From Alphaproteobacteria bacterium (GTDB lineage Bacteria > Pseudomonadota > Alphaproteobacteria > UBA8366 > GCA-2717185): a DNA stretch of 33,575 nucleotides. The stretch spans positions 1 through 33,575 of the forward strand of contig JAJFJB010000190.1 in assembly GCA_021774435.1 (NCBI GenBank). The letters are read 5' to 3'. Below, piece by piece: positions 1-10,374 of this stretch; position 1 is the first letter of the stretch; each line of letters starts with the position of its first letter. The notes under the pieces were generated by a model. The model was not told the DNA's origin. It made no database searches and was given only the letters and a program-made list of their open reading frames with translations. The position numbers were made by a program, and so were the translations under genes.

Positions 1-117
1 CCGAATGCGGGAACCGCGACGAAAAAAACGAACAATTGACTGATTAAAAGCGCTTTTTCATCCCTATTTGGTTGCTGAAAATCCTCTAAACAGCTCCGGG
101 TTCAACAACTTTTTTGT
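1..117. other. Intergenic start of window, no gene seen
   Basis: AT-rich sequence ahead of the OmpA-like gene. It contains a perfect 12-bp palindrome, AAAAGCGCTTTT, at 46-57, followed by further T residues. This could be the end of a terminator for a gene outside the window or a protein-binding site. There is too little context to decide, and no Shine-Dalgarno sequence is obvious before position 118. Confidence 0.3.
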
Positions 118-1320
118 ATGAATTCGTGTATGGGATATACGTCCTCTAGAATGATTTTCGCAGCGGCTTGCGGCTTCTTTAGGAAAGTTCTTCAAATTCG
201 CCATTCGACATTAAAAATCCTTTTGAGCGCAATCGCCGTTTTAGTCTGGACGGCCGGTGTCCACGCGCAATCAAACGGTCTTTATCTGTCAGGCGGTATC
301 GGCGGTGTGCTACCGCTGGACTCCGATTTGGAAAACCGGGGTATTACTTCCGAAACGAGTTTTGACCCAGGCTTGGTGGGATCGCTGGCATTCGGGTCCA
401 CACTCGATGACAATTGGCGCACCGACGTCGAAGCCTCCTACCGCTCATCCGATATTGAAGAGGTTAAAGGACTCGCGAACGGCAGCGGTTCGATAAGCGG
501 CAGCGCCCTGATGTTCAACGGCTATTACGATTTCAACAGCGGCTCCGATTGGCAGCCCTATGTCGGTGCCGGCGTCGGTCTCATCCGGCTCAAGCTTGAC
601 GACGCGTCGCTCGTTGGCGGCGGTCGTATCGATGACGACAGCTGGAGCGCCGCAGCCCAAGGCATCGCCGGTGTCGGGTACCGCATCAACGAACAATTAG
701 GCCTGTTCACAGACTACCGGTTTCTTGCGGCGCTCGAACACAGATACACATCAAGCGCCCGGACGAAGGTAGACGCTGAGTATAGCGAACATCGCATCAT
801 GATCGGCCTGCGTTGGTCCTTTGGTAGCGGGAAAACATCATCGACAACGCAGACTACCCCAGCCAAATCGGCCGCTGCGGCGCCCCTCCCCGCTGCTAAG
901 TCTGCGGTGCCGAGGCGGGCCGAACCGGAACCGGTCCAAGCGAAGCAGGCCGCCAAGGTGCAGGCTCCCGCCACGAAATCGCCAGATACGGCACGCCGGT
1001 ATCTTCTGTTCTTCGGTTGGGAGCGCGCAAAACTATCGCGAGAAGCCCGCGACATCGTTGGCGATGCCGCCAAGGCGCAAGAGCAACTTCCACGCAAAAT
1101 AATAAAAGCAACGGGTCATACCGACCGCTCGGGACCGGATAGCTTCAATATGCTCCTCTCCAAACGACGCGCCGAAGCGGTCAAAGGAGAATTGATGCGG
1201 CTTGGAATTCCCGCCGATGGCATTTTGATTGATTGGAAAGGTGAACGCGAACCAATGGTCAAAACTGCCGATGGCGCTCGGGAGTTGAAGAATAGGCGCG
1301 TCGAGATAATTTTGCAGTAA
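118..1320 (+). CDS. OmpA-family outer-membrane protein (beta-barrel plus peptidoglycan-binding domain)
   Basis: A 400-aa protein. The hydrophobic stretch around residues 31-51 ends in a VHA-QS signal-peptidase-like site, so the N-terminus is an export signal. Residues about 52-240 are rich in alternating Gly/aromatic strands (GLYLSGGIGG, PYVGAGVGL, RIMIGLRWSF), typical of an 8-strand OmpA/Omp25-like barrel. A Pro/Ala/Lys-rich linker follows (about 243-295), then an OmpA C-terminal domain with GHTDRSG, an LSKRRAEAV helix and a terminal NRRVEI motif, which in this family bind peptidoglycan. The role is inferred to be envelope anchoring. The start is uncertain: no good Shine-Dalgarno precedes 118, and initiation at the ATG at 151 or further in would shorten the unusually long pre-signal segment. 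Confidence 0.85.
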   Translation: MNSCMGYTSSRMIFAAACGFFRKVLQIRHSTLKILLSAIAVLVWTAGVHAQSNGLYLSGGIGGVLPLDSDLENRGITSETSFDPGLVGSLAFGSTLDDNWRTDVEASYRSSDIEEVKGLANGSGSISGSALMFNGYYDFNSGSDWQPYVGAGVGLIRLKLDDASLVGGGRIDDDSWSAAAQGIAGVGYRINEQLGLFTDYRFLAALEHRYTSSARTKVDAEYSEHRIMIGLRWSFGSGKTSSTTQTTPAKSAAAAPLPAAKSAVPRRAEPEPVQAKQAAKVQAPATKSPDTARRYLLFFGWERAKLSREARDIVGDAAKAQEQLPRKIIKATGHTDRSGPDSFNMLLSKRRAEAVKGELMRLGIPADGILIDWKGEREPMVKTADGARELKNRRVEIILQ

Positions 1321-1368
1321 CGCGAGACAGCGAACCTGCCTCAAACGGCCGCGAACGGATGCTGGCGT

Positions 1369-1836
1369 CTAAACCAGTTCGCTTTCAGTGACCAAGTCGA
1401 TAAAGACGAGCAAACGAGAGATTTGCCCATCCGGTAGACACAGCGGAAAAATAATCTCCGTATTCGCCAAATAGTCCTGACCGGGATCAAAGAACAACAT
1501 TTTGGACAGCGCAGGCTCTCTTCTTGAGACGATGTCGGCTAGTGTTTTGAACAGAGGTCTGGGCGCGGCTTGGTGTGCGATGTTCGAAACCCACTCGCCG
1601 GTATGGTTGTTCGATAGATATCTCAAGACCTGATCTCCGATGACCCGATAACGAAAGTCGAGCGGTTCGGTTGATACTTCCAACATCACGATATGCGGCA
1701 GAAGATGCGGCGGAAGCTCAGAGGGGTCAAAAGAGCTTCGTTTTGGTAGCGGGTTGTCCCGTTCCAATGATGCCCAATGATCAAATCCGTCCTGTAGCGT
1801 CGGCGTTTCAAGTTGTTTTCGAAGTTTCGACCACAT
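1369..1836 (-). CDS. PAS-domain protein (PAS_5-like)
   Basis: A 155-aa single-domain protein. The order LPPHLLPHIVMLEV, FRYRVIGDQVLRYL, then DYLANTEIIFPL and a final LLVFIDL strand matches the alphaproteobacterial PAS_5 family. These proteins have no output domain and their ligands are mostly unknown. I chose the ATG at 1836 because AAGGGG lies 10 bases upstream. An in-frame upstream extension to 1944 has no comparable signal. The gene is convergent with the OmpA-like gene, with 48 bases between stops. A sensory or adaptor role is inference only. Confidence 0.7.
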   Translation of the reverse strand: MWSKLRKQLETPTLQDGFDHWASLERDNPLPKRSSFDPSELPPHLLPHIVMLEVSTEPLDFRYRVIGDQVLRYLSNNHTGEWVSNIAHQAAPRPLFKTLADIVSRREPALSKMLFFDPGQDYLANTEIIFPLCLPDGQISRLLVFIDLVTESELV

Positions 1837-2181
1837 TGGCGTCAATCCCCTTATTTTGGCTCTGACATAATCGAACGTTCGCGGTCGATTTATAGCCAAG
1901 AGCAACCCTGTCACGCCGGTGTTGCCATCCTTCGACAGCGACAATTGACGTAAATACAGATAAAATTTTATGCAATTGCCGAGGATTCAACGTCATCCAA
2001 ACGAGCGATCATCGCGACTAAACATTCGATTTTCCTGGGTGTTTTGGAGCCCGTTTTTATTCAACCAATAAACGAAATATTTTATATAACTGATTATTTT
2101 TATTAATTTTTTTCTTCATTCGAAAAGAGGTTCTTAATCGGCGACAGCCGAAAGGACCGCAACGAATTCAGCGAGCTTGTC
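1837..2181. other. Intergenic region, AT-rich
   Basis: About 345 bases between the start of the PAS gene and the stop of the gamma-glutamyltransferase gene. The right half (about 2060-2125) is strongly AT-rich with runs of T, unlike the flanking coding DNA. It should hold the PAS gene promoter on the minus strand. I see no convincing gene, hairpin terminator or known regulatory motif. Confidence 0.5.
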
Positions 2182-3903
2182 CTACCAACCAACGACAGCC
2201 GTCGGCCGTCGGGGATCGCTGCCGCCTTCCATGGTTTGCGCCTTCAAGTCATGGAATATCGCGCAGACGGCGCCCGCCTTGTATTCCCAATCGGGCCACA
2301 TCTCGACGTCATGGCCCAGGGTTCGAAGGTCCGCCGCCGTGCGTTCGGCAAAGCGGCCCTCCAAATTCATCAGTCCCGGACTGTAGGGGTGCGGAGCGGA
2401 GGAGCGCGGATAGCTGAACGTCGCGAAGCGGGGCTGCTCGACTGCCTCCTGAGGCGTCATGCCAAAAGTGAACAGATTGAGCAGAACCTGCACCATGGCC
2501 TGCGGCTGAACATCGTTGCCGGGCGAGCCGAACGGCATGGCCCAGTGGCCTTTCCGCACGGCGATGGCGGGGTTCGGCGTCAGCCGGGGGCGTTTCCCGG
2601 GCGCCAGGACGCTCGGAATGGCCGGATCGGTCGATGATTGCGCGCCGCGCGTCGACGCCACGAAACCCAGCCCTGGGATCACCGGACCGGCAGCCGAGCC
2701 ATCGCTTGGTGTCGCGGAAAACACATTGCCGTGGGCGTCGATGACGCTGACGTAGGATGTATCGAGCTGGCTGATTTCATCCGCTCGTGCGGTTTCTTGC
2801 AGATTAAGCGATCCGTTCCAGGCTGCACCATCGGGATGGCCCGGTTCCGGCATACCGGGATACGCAGCATGCCGGTCGATCAGGCTTCGCCGCTGCTCGA
2901 TATAGGCATCGTCCAGCATGCCCGCGATCGGCACATCGACGAACCGCGGGTCGCCGACATAGGCATGCCGGTCGGCATAGGCGAGCTTGAACGCCTCGAC
3001 GATCGTGTGGATATAGGCAGGCTTGTTATGACCCAAAGCGGCAAGATCGATACTATCGAGCAGCCTCAAGGTCTGTGCCAACAAGGGTCCCTGGCACCAG
3101 GGCCCGCAGGTAAAGACCTCAAAATCGCCGTAGCGCACCGTCAGCGGAGACTCGATACCCACACGGAACGCCGCCAAATCCTCCGCCGCGAGCCAGCCAC
3201 CATTCTCCGCATGATAGCGAACCAGCGTCTGCGCGATATCGCCACGATAGAACGCCTCGCGCGCCGCTTGCAGCCCCGCCAGACGGTCCCCTTTCGCGCC
3301 GGCTTCTTCATCGATCATAAACTGGATCGTCCGGCCGAGATCGCTTTGCACGAAGAGTTCGCCCGGCCGTGGCGGCTTACCGTCCGGCAGGTAGATCTTT
3401 TCGTTTTCCGGCCATCGGCGATAATTTTCCTCTGCCGCGGCAATAATCTGGCTCGTCAGCACCGGCATCGGAAAACCGTCGCGCGCGAAACGGACGGCCG
3501 CCGCCGCAACATCGCCGAAATGCATCGTGCCCCACCGTTCCAGTGCCGTGATCCAAGCGTCCGGCGCCGCCGGAACAAGGGTCCTTAATATTCCGGGTGG
3601 AATTTGGCCGCCATAGTCGCGATGAAACGTTTCCAGCGATGCCGCTTTCGGCCAATGGCCCAACCCGCTGATGGTGATGGTCTCACCGGTCGCCGCAGGG
3701 CGGATCATGATCGGGGCGACGCCGGCGAACCCGACATATTCCGATTGCAGAACGCCCAGCGCGATACCGCCGCAGACGCCCGCATCGACGGCGTTGCCGC
3801 CGGCCTCCAATATCTGAAAAGCGGCCTGCGCGGCCAGATAATGTCCGGCGGCGACCATATGGCGTGTCCCGATGATCCGGGCGCGGGTTGGCGATACGCT
3901 CAT
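2182..3903 (-). CDS. Gamma-glutamyltransferase family protein (Ntn hydrolase)
   Basis: A 573-aa protein of the gamma-glutamyltranspeptidase family, whose members autocleave to expose an N-terminal Thr nucleophile. The predicted nucleophile is Thr382, in DTSYVSVIDAHGN, the place of TTH-S-VVD in classical enzymes. Other family marks are GGNAVDAGVCGGIALGVLQ near the N-terminus, FGSPGND (usually GSPGG) and the terminal GSDPRRPTAVVG. The length matches the family (E. coli Ggt 580 aa). No signal peptide is visible, so a cytoplasmic acylase- or amidohydrolase-like role is possible. The start at 3903 is supported by AGAAGGAGG seven bases upstream; the longer form to 3993 would overlap the divergent gene. 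It is divergent from the LVIVD protein across 65 bases. Confidence 0.88.
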   Translation of the reverse strand: MSVSPTRARIIGTRHMVAAGHYLAAQAAFQILEAGGNAVDAGVCGGIALGVLQSEYVGFAGVAPIMIRPAATGETITISGLGHWPKAASLETFHRDYGGQIPPGILRTLVPAAPDAWITALERWGTMHFGDVAAAAVRFARDGFPMPVLTSQIIAAAEENYRRWPENEKIYLPDGKPPRPGELFVQSDLGRTIQFMIDEEAGAKGDRLAGLQAAREAFYRGDIAQTLVRYHAENGGWLAAEDLAAFRVGIESPLTVRYGDFEVFTCGPWCQGPLLAQTLRLLDSIDLAALGHNKPAYIHTIVEAFKLAYADRHAYVGDPRFVDVPIAGMLDDAYIEQRRSLIDRHAAYPGMPEPGHPDGAAWNGSLNLQETARADEISQLDTSYVSVIDAHGNVFSATPSDGSAAGPVIPGLGFVASTRGAQSSTDPAIPSVLAPGKRPRLTPNPAIAVRKGHWAMPFGSPGNDVQPQAMVQVLLNLFTFGMTPQEAVEQPRFATFSYPRSSAPHPYSPGLMNLEGRFAERTAADLRTLGHDVEMWPDWEYKAGAVCAIFHDLKAQTMEGGSDPRRPTAVVGW

Positions 3904-3968
3904 GATTGGCCTCCTTCTAAGAATTCCCCAATTGACATCACTCGAATTGGAAAAGCACTCTACAAGCC

Positions 3969-5297
3969 ATGAACCATACCGAAAACGCGGCAATCGCGGA
4001 AAACATACGCCTTATAGCGCATCTGGATATACCCGGCGGTGGACAGGTCGAGGTGCGCGATGGGCTCGCGCTCGTGGGGCATATCGCGCCACCGCATGGC
4101 ACCACCCTTATCGACGTTTCGGACCCACGCACGCCGCGCGTGCTAGCCCGAATCAACCTTGAGGGCACGGCGTCGCATAGCCATAAAGCGCGCTTTGCCG
4201 GCAGCCGGGATCTAATGCTCGTCAACAGTGAAATGTTCGACCGCCATTTCCTGCGCAAGGGCTTTAGGATTCCGAATCTGAAGGCCGAGGCAACAGCGCG
4301 CGACGGCCGCGAACCAGGCGATGCCGAACTGGCCGAATTACTGAACGCGCCACTCGAAAGGATGCCCGAACTGCACGCGGTTGCGGAACACGGATACGAA
4401 GACGGCGGGTTCAAAATCTACGATATCGCCGATCCGTCGAACCCGAAGCTTCTGGCATTCCAGCGCACGGGCGGCATTGGCGTGCACCGTTTCCATTGCG
4501 ATGAGAACTACGCTTATATCTCCACGGAGATGGAGGGCTATGTCGGCAACATCATCGTCATCTATGACATCGCCGATCCGCTGAACGTGCGCGAAGTTTC
4601 GCGCTGGCATATGCCGGGACAGCACGTCGCGGGCGGTGAAACGCCCGATTGGAATGGTGTGCAGAACCGCGTGCACCACGGCTTGCGCGCCGGGGATGAG
4701 CTCTGGGTGGCCTGCTGGCATGCCGGCTTCAAGGTACTCGATATCTCGACGATCGAGGCACCGCGTACCATCGCCGAACATAACTATCATCCGCCCTTCC
4801 CCGAGCCGACGCACACTATTCTGCCGGTACCGCACCAAATCGCCGGGCGGCGTATCGCCATCTGTGTCGACGAGGAACACCCGCACGCGAATGGCCAACC
4901 GCATGCTTTCCTGTGGGTCTTCGACATCACCGACTACGCCGATATCCGGCCGCTCTCCACGTTCCATGTCACGGACTTCGACGCCCCCTGGGCGCGCGCG
5001 CATCTTGGAGCCGACGGGAATTACAATCAGCAGAAGCCGGAAGTCTATGGCCCCGGGGCACATCAGTTCCAGGAGCATATGCGGGGCAATCTGGTCTATT
5101 GCAGCTGGTTCAGCGCCGGGCTGCGCGTTATCGACATTTCCGAGCCAACCGCGCCGCGCGAGCGCGGCTATTATATCCCCCCGCCCGCCCCGGGCTTTCC
5201 CGCGCCGCAAAGTAACGACGTCGACGTCGATGAGAATGGTGTCATCTATCTGATCGATCGGGTAAACGGGCTCGATATTCTCGAATTGACGGGATAG
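3969..5297 (+). CDS. LVIVD-repeat beta-propeller-like protein
   Basis: A 442-aa soluble protein built from repeated blades of the LVIVD type: LALVGHIAP...LIDVSDPRTPRVLARI, FKIYDIADPSNPKLLAFQ, IIVIYDIADPLNVREVS, FKVLDISTIEAPRTIAEH and LRVIDISEPTAPRERGYY. The last blade ends GVIYLIDRVNGLDILELTG. Such proteins fold as propellers and their substrates are mostly unknown. Conserved His-rich loops (GIGVHRFHCDENYAYIS, EPTHTILPVPHQ, GPGAHQFQEH) resemble the metal-binding face of selenium-binding-protein-like propellers, which is inference. No signal peptide is apparent. It is divergent from the gamma-glutamyltransferase gene, so co-regulation is possible. Confidence 0.8.
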   Translation: MNHTENAAIAENIRLIAHLDIPGGGQVEVRDGLALVGHIAPPHGTTLIDVSDPRTPRVLARINLEGTASHSHKARFAGSRDLMLVNSEMFDRHFLRKGFRIPNLKAEATARDGREPGDAELAELLNAPLERMPELHAVAEHGYEDGGFKIYDIADPSNPKLLAFQRTGGIGVHRFHCDENYAYISTEMEGYVGNIIVIYDIADPLNVREVSRWHMPGQHVAGGETPDWNGVQNRVHHGLRAGDELWVACWHAGFKVLDISTIEAPRTIAEHNYHPPFPEPTHTILPVPHQIAGRRIAICVDEEHPHANGQPHAFLWVFDITDYADIRPLSTFHVTDFDAPWARAHLGADGNYNQQKPEVYGPGAHQFQEHMRGNLVYCSWFSAGLRVIDISEPTAPRERGYYIPPPAPGFPAPQSNDVDVDENGVIYLIDRVNGLDILELTG

Positions 5298-5323
5298 CGG
5301 CGCAGCGCCAATGGATCACAACG

Positions 5324-5355
5324 AAAAAGGCCGCATCCGAAGATGCGGCCTTTCG
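5324..5355. terminator. Bidirectional rho-independent terminator
   Basis: A 12-bp inverted repeat (5326-5337 pairing with 5342-5353) with a four-base loop, flanked by A and T runs. Read on the minus strand the loop is UUCG and the stem is followed by TTTTT, which suits the end of groEL. On the plus strand it follows the LVIVD gene. It serves two convergent genes. Confidence 0.88.
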
Positions 5356-5376
5356 TAACAGCGAAACTGGGCCGCT

Positions 5377-7029
<1,653 letters not shown>

Positions 7030-7067
7030 TTATTCGTTCCTTTTTATCTCTCTGATGCCAAGCAGCT

Positions 7068-7382
7068 TCAGGCGGCTTTCTTTTTCGCCTTGGCTAGCTC
7101 GATAACGCCCATGACGTCGGATTCTTTCATGATCAGCAGCTCTTCACCGTCGATCTTGATTTCGGTTCCGGACCATTTGCCGAACAGAATGCGGTCGCCC
7201 TTCTGAACGTCCATCGGGGTCACATCGCCGTTTTCATTCCGTGCGCCTGAGCCCACTGCGATGACTTCGCCCTCACTGGGCTTTTCCTGTGCGGAGTCGG
7301 GAATGATAATGCCACCGGCAGACTTTTCTTCCCCGTCAATCCGACGCACCAATACACGATCGTGCAGCGGCCTGAATTTCAT
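7068..7382 (-). CDS. groES: Co-chaperonin GroES
   Basis: A 104-aa protein with the Cpn10 fold signature: [14 protein letters not shown] at the N-terminus, [18 protein letters not shown] (mobile loop that contacts GroEL) and [34 protein letters not shown] Lys/Ala-rich tail of about ten residues extends beyond the usual end. It forms the heptameric lid of the chaperonin. Ribosome-binding site GGAGAG lies eight bases before the ATG. First gene of the groES-groEL operon. Confidence 0.99.
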   Translation of the reverse strand: MKFRPLHDRVLVRRIDGEEKSAGGIIIPDSAQEKPSEGEVIAVGSGARNENGDVTPMDVQKGDRILFGKWSGTEIKIDGEELLIMKESDVMGVIELAKAKKKAA

Positions 7383-7425
7383 TGCTTGCTCTCCATAGTC
7401 TTTGAATTTATGATTTTTCCAGCAT

Positions 7426-7452
7426 TTAGCACTCTCCCACTTGGAGTGCTAG
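7426..7452 (-). promoter_or_regulatory. CIRCE operator (HrcA-binding inverted repeat)
   Basis: TTAGCACTC (7426-7434), a nine-base spacer, then GAGTGCTAG (7444-7452). This matches the CIRCE consensus TTAGCACTC-N9-GAGTGCTAA with one mismatch at the last base. In many bacteria the HrcA repressor binds here and represses groESL at normal temperature. It directly follows the -10 box and precedes groES by about 44 bases. hrcA itself is not in the window. Confidence 0.96.
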
Positions 7453-7480
7453 ATTATAAATGCGCCTTAATAAACGACAA
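7453..7480 (-). promoter_or_regulatory. sigma70-type promoter of groES-groEL
   Basis: Read on the minus strand: -35 box TTGTCG (7480-7475), 16-base spacer, and a perfect -10 box TATAAT (7458-7453). The CIRCE element begins at the next base, so HrcA binding would cover the transcription start. Confidence 0.8.
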
Positions 7481-7589
7481 TTCAAGCGTTTTTCGATATT
7501 TCATCGACAATTATGCTGGTCCCGCCAATAAAACGGCACCGTTGCCGGCGACGAACCGTCTCTTACCGTTCGAGTAATCCCAGTCCGCT

Positions 7590-8417
7590 CTATAGCGGCT
7601 TGATCGATACCCGCCAGTGGATACGGTCTTCTTCAGGCGGGTAATCCGCCGCCGCCTTATGATAGGTGCAGCGGTTGTCCCAGATCACGACATCGCCCTT
7701 GCGCCATTTGTGCCGGTATTGGCCGCCGGGCTGAATCATATGGGTCGAAAGTTCCTCGATCAGGGCTTCGCTCTCGTCCTCGGGCAAGCCTTCGACGGCA
7801 ACGATCTTCCCCGGATCAAAATACAGCCCCTTGCGGCCGGTTTCCGGATGGGTTCGCAAGATCGGATGCATCACCGGTTTCCAATCGCGGTCTTCCGGAT
7901 TCAGTAGCGCCGTCGATTTCTTGCGCCCGCCATAAGTGAATGCCCCGCGCCGGTCGCCGACCTGAACCTTCAGCGCCTTCGGCAGCGCGTCATAGGCCGC
8001 ATACATGCTGGCGAATAATGTGTCGCCGCCCTGGCTCGGGATCGCCAACGCGTAAAGCTGGGTGCCCTTGAAGGATATCTCGTCATAGGCGCCGTCTGTG
8101 TGCCAATTCTCCGAACCCCGGCCATAGATCGCCTTATTCAATTTGCCGTCCGCGTCGAACTTGTCGGTGCCTAACATTGTCAGTTCCGGGTAATCCGGAT
8201 GACGCGTACTTTTCGACGGGTGTTCGTACAGGCGGCCAAACCGGCGGCTGTAGCGAAAGAAGTCGTCGAGTTCCAAAGTCTGGTCCCGGACGCAGATCAC
8301 ATTGTTGTCGAGCCATGTCTGGTAGATGACACCGAAGGCCTCATCATCCAGATTCCGGATATCCGCGCCAAGGATTTCCGCGCCGATCTGCTCACCCAGG
8401 CGGTTTACTTCCAACAC
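7590..8417 (-). CDS. TauD/TfdA-family Fe(II)/2-oxoglutarate-dependent dioxygenase
   Basis: A 275-aa cytoplasmic enzyme. The metal-binding HxD is in SENWHTDGAY (His106, Asp108) and the distal His is in NRCTYHKAAADY near the C-terminus. The 2-oxoglutarate-binding Arg is probably in RIHWRVSIK. The family couples oxidation of small acids to decarboxylation of 2-oxoglutarate, and TauD and TfdA are the best-known members; the substrate cannot be read here. The start is GTG at 8417 with GAGGAG nine bases upstream. It faces away from groES, and the 137 bases between hold the groESL promoter. It is followed upstream by the YchJ-like gene on the same strand. Confidence 0.88.
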   Translation of the reverse strand: MLEVNRLGEQIGAEILGADIRNLDDEAFGVIYQTWLDNNVICVRDQTLELDDFFRYSRRFGRLYEHPSKSTRHPDYPELTMLGTDKFDADGKLNKAIYGRGSENWHTDGAYDEISFKGTQLYALAIPSQGGDTLFASMYAAYDALPKALKVQVGDRRGAFTYGGRKKSTALLNPEDRDWKPVMHPILRTHPETGRKGLYFDPGKIVAVEGLPEDESEALIEELSTHMIQPGGQYRHKWRKGDVVIWDNRCTYHKAAADYPPEEDRIHWRVSIKPL

Positions 8418-8513
8418 GACAAAGTCTCCTCATCCAGCGTTGGTCATAGCTACTCTGGATTAGGATCGGATTGCGCATCACATTCTGTCAAGCGCTCAGC
8501 CCAAGAGAAAAAA

Positions 8514-9002
8514 TTATGCGCCGCAACACTTCTTGAATTTCTTGCCGGAACCGCAAGGACACGGCTCGTTGCGACCGACCTTTTCGACACGGCGCGTCGG
8601 CGCCTTCGGATTGAACGTGGCGCCATCGAATACCCAGCGGCCGTCCTCGCGGATGAAGTCGGAGCGTTCGTGATGAATACCGGGGCCGTCCTTATCGCGG
8701 CAGCGGGCGACGAATTCGACGGTGCCGGTCTCATCCGCCTCGCCACCACCGGTCGTCTCACGAATTTCGAGGCCGACCCATTTGACCTGACCGGCAGCCT
8801 CCTCGAATTCGGCAATGTCGAAATCGGCGCGCTGTTTGACCGAGAGCGTGTCCGACAGATACTGCCCCTTACCCAGCGAATGTGCCGCGTAACGTGACTG
8901 CATGAGGGCTACCGCCGTCGGCGCGTTCAGTTTCTCGAAATAGCGGCCACAGCAATCCTCAAGTGATTTGCCGGAGCCACAAGGGCAATCGTTCGTCGAT
9001 AT
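8514..9002 (-). CDS. ychJ: YchJ-like SEC-C motif protein, probable AUA start
   Basis: A YchJ-type protein of about 162 aa (E. coli YchJ is 152 aa). Two zinc-binding SEC-C motifs flank an NTF2-like domain. The C-terminal copy is [16 protein letters not shown]. The N-terminal copy, [14 protein letters not shown], followed by [13 protein letters not shown], lies upstream of the first canonical ATG (8903). The open frame is closed by TGA at 9020-9018. Between that stop and the motif there is no ATG, GTG or TTG, only ATA at 9002-9000, with AAAGG eight bases upstream. Starting at ATG 8903 would delete a conserved motif. Either AUA is used or the sequence has an error. Function unknown; SEC-C motifs bind zinc and, in SecA, SecB and ribosomes. 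Confidence 0.78.
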   Translation of the reverse strand: MSTNDCPCGSGKSLEDCCGRYFEKLNAPTAVALMQSRYAAHSLGKGQYLSDTLSVKQRADFDIAEFEEAAGQVKWVGLEIRETTGGGEADETGTVEFVARCRDKDGPGIHHERSDFIREDGRWVFDGATFNPKAPTRRVEKVGRNEPCPCGSGKKFKKCCGA

Positions 9003-9200
9003 GGCGTGAACCTTTCCTCAAGTCGCAGCCTGCATGTGACATGCTGCCATTGTGCAAACGAAGCCAAACTGTGGCAAATCGGTCCCGTTGTCCACTTCTG
9101 CAGGACCACTATCGGATGCGACCATCAGACACATGGCGCCCCTGGCTGCGCGATTCCTAAGATAACGTTCCTGGCCCTCAACAGAGACAGCGAGGAGCAC

Positions 9201-10013
9201 ATGACCGAAAGCGCGAATACGGGTTGCAATTCGACAAAGGCCGCGGCGGCAATGCCGGCGGTGCTGCCGGTGACAACGGTCGACATTCTGGAAGTCTTGG
9301 CGGCGGGTTTGCGCGACTTCCGGGCAGCTCCCGTACATGGGCTCTGCGTCGGCGCCATTTATACGGCCGGTGGCTGGCTTCTCATCCTGCTGCTAGCGCA
9401 CTTCGATCTACCCTATCTTGTCTATCCCCTCGCGGCCGGTTTCGCCTTTATCGCGCCTTTCATTGCGACAGCCTTTTACGCGATCAGCCGGATACTCGAA
9501 CGGGGCGAACGTCCCACTTGGGGAGGCATTATCGGCTCGACATGGAATGCGGCCGGGCGCGACCTCCGCTGGATGGCCCTGGTCACCGGGTTTTCCCTGT
9601 TCATCTGGATGGATATCGCAGCGTTGCTGTTTTTTGGGTTCCTCGGGCTGAATTCGCTCAGCGCGCACGAATTGCTGCGCGAAATTTTCACGACGCCGAT
9701 GGGTTTATTGTTTCTCGTGATCGGCAACGGCGTCGGCGCCGCCATCGCCTTTGCCGTTTTCTCTTTCTCCGCCACGTCCTTCCCGATGCTCTTCGACCGC
9801 GACATCGATTTCGTCACCGCGATGGTCACCAGCGTGAAGCTGGTTTTGGCGAACAAGGTCGCCATGATTATTTGGTGTCTGACGATAGCCGGCCTTATCG
9901 GTGTATCGCTGCTCTCGGGCCTGTTCGGATTGCTCGTGACGCTCCCAGTCCTCGGTCACGCCTCCTGGCATCTATACCGCCGTGCGATCGAACCCGCAGC
10001 GGACACCAAATAA
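9201..10013 (+). CDS. DUF2189-family integral membrane protein
   Basis: A 270-aa protein. After a polar N-terminus of about 35 residues it has GLRDFRAAPVHGLCVGAIYTAGGW and then about six hydrophobic segments (FIAPFIATAFYAISRILERGERP, MALVTGFSLFIWMDIAALLFFGF, GLLFLVIGNGVGAAIAF and others). It ends VTLPVLGHASWHLYRRAI, all typical of the DUF2189 family of inner-membrane proteins common in alphaproteobacteria. Function unknown. The ATG at 9201 has GAGGAG six bases upstream, so I prefer it over the longer frame beginning at 9006. It converges on the precursor-like ORFs of the minus strand, with 51 bases between stops. Confidence 0.85.
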   Translation: MTESANTGCNSTKAAAAMPAVLPVTTVDILEVLAAGLRDFRAAPVHGLCVGAIYTAGGWLLILLLAHFDLPYLVYPLAAGFAFIAPFIATAFYAISRILERGERPTWGGIIGSTWNAAGRDLRWMALVTGFSLFIWMDIAALLFFGFLGLNSLSAHELLREIFTTPMGLLFLVIGNGVGAAIAFAVFSFSATSFPMLFDRDIDFVTAMVTSVKLVLANKVAMIIWCLTIAGLIGVSLLSGLFGLLVTLPVLGHASWHLYRRAIEPAADTK

Positions 10014-10064
10014 AGCTATCGAAAATATTTACTGGGCGCGCAGCCGTCCCCAGAAGCGGTACAT

Positions 10065-10295
10065 TTAGCAGTTGACGGCATACCGTCCGCCAACCCAGCC
10101 GACGGCCGCCCGTAAGGCGCAGCATGCAGTGCAGTTCATGCTAGGCGCCGGAGGACCGTCGCGGAACAAGCATTTCCCCAGCAGACCATTGGGAACATCG
10201 GCGCAGGTTTCCTGTGCGGATATCGTGCCCTCAATTCGCCCTCCCGTTCGAACGGCAACGCGCATGACCGGTTTAGAAATCTTCGGCAAATACAT
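10065..10295 (-). CDS. Candidate RiPP precursor peptide C (cysteine-rich, cyanobactin-like leader)
   Basis: A 76-aa ORF, third in a set of three behind the PatG-like protease. It begins MYLPKISKPVMRVAVRTGG. LP-x4-PV-x-R has exactly the spacing of the cyanobactin precursor leader as I remember it from PatE (LPQQGQPVIR). The C-terminal part carries six Cys in the pattern C-x10-C-x12-C-x2-C-C-x16-C, ends in Cys, and is rich in Gly and Ala. GGAGAGGG sits five bases before the ATG. The 228-base gap to precursor B may hold its own promoter. The precursor role is inference from leader, size and neighbour; the cleavage site and final product cannot be read. Confidence 0.7.
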   Translation of the reverse strand: MYLPKISKPVMRVAVRTGGRIEGTISAQETCADVPNGLLGKCLFRDGPPAPSMNCTACCALRAAVGWVGGRYAVNC

Positions 10296-10350
10296 TTTTA
10301 CCCTCTCCTATCCCTTCCCGTCTTCGCACCGCTGGTGCCCGATTTTCATC

Positions 10351-10374
10351 AGCCGATTTGGATCACAATCGGCT
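10351..10374. repeat. Inverted repeat between precursors B and C
   Basis: AGCCGATT (10351-10358) pairs with AATCGGCT (10367-10374) over an eight-base loop. It sits about 55 bases before precursor C and downstream of precursor B. No U tract follows on the minus strand, so it is more likely a processing or protein-binding site, or a weak attenuator, than an intrinsic terminator. Confidence 0.45.

Noticed and set aside
4338..5210. A 290-codon minus-strand open frame opposite the LVIVD gene
   Set aside because: It has no family features and is a GC-rich antisense shadow of the repeat protein on the plus strand.
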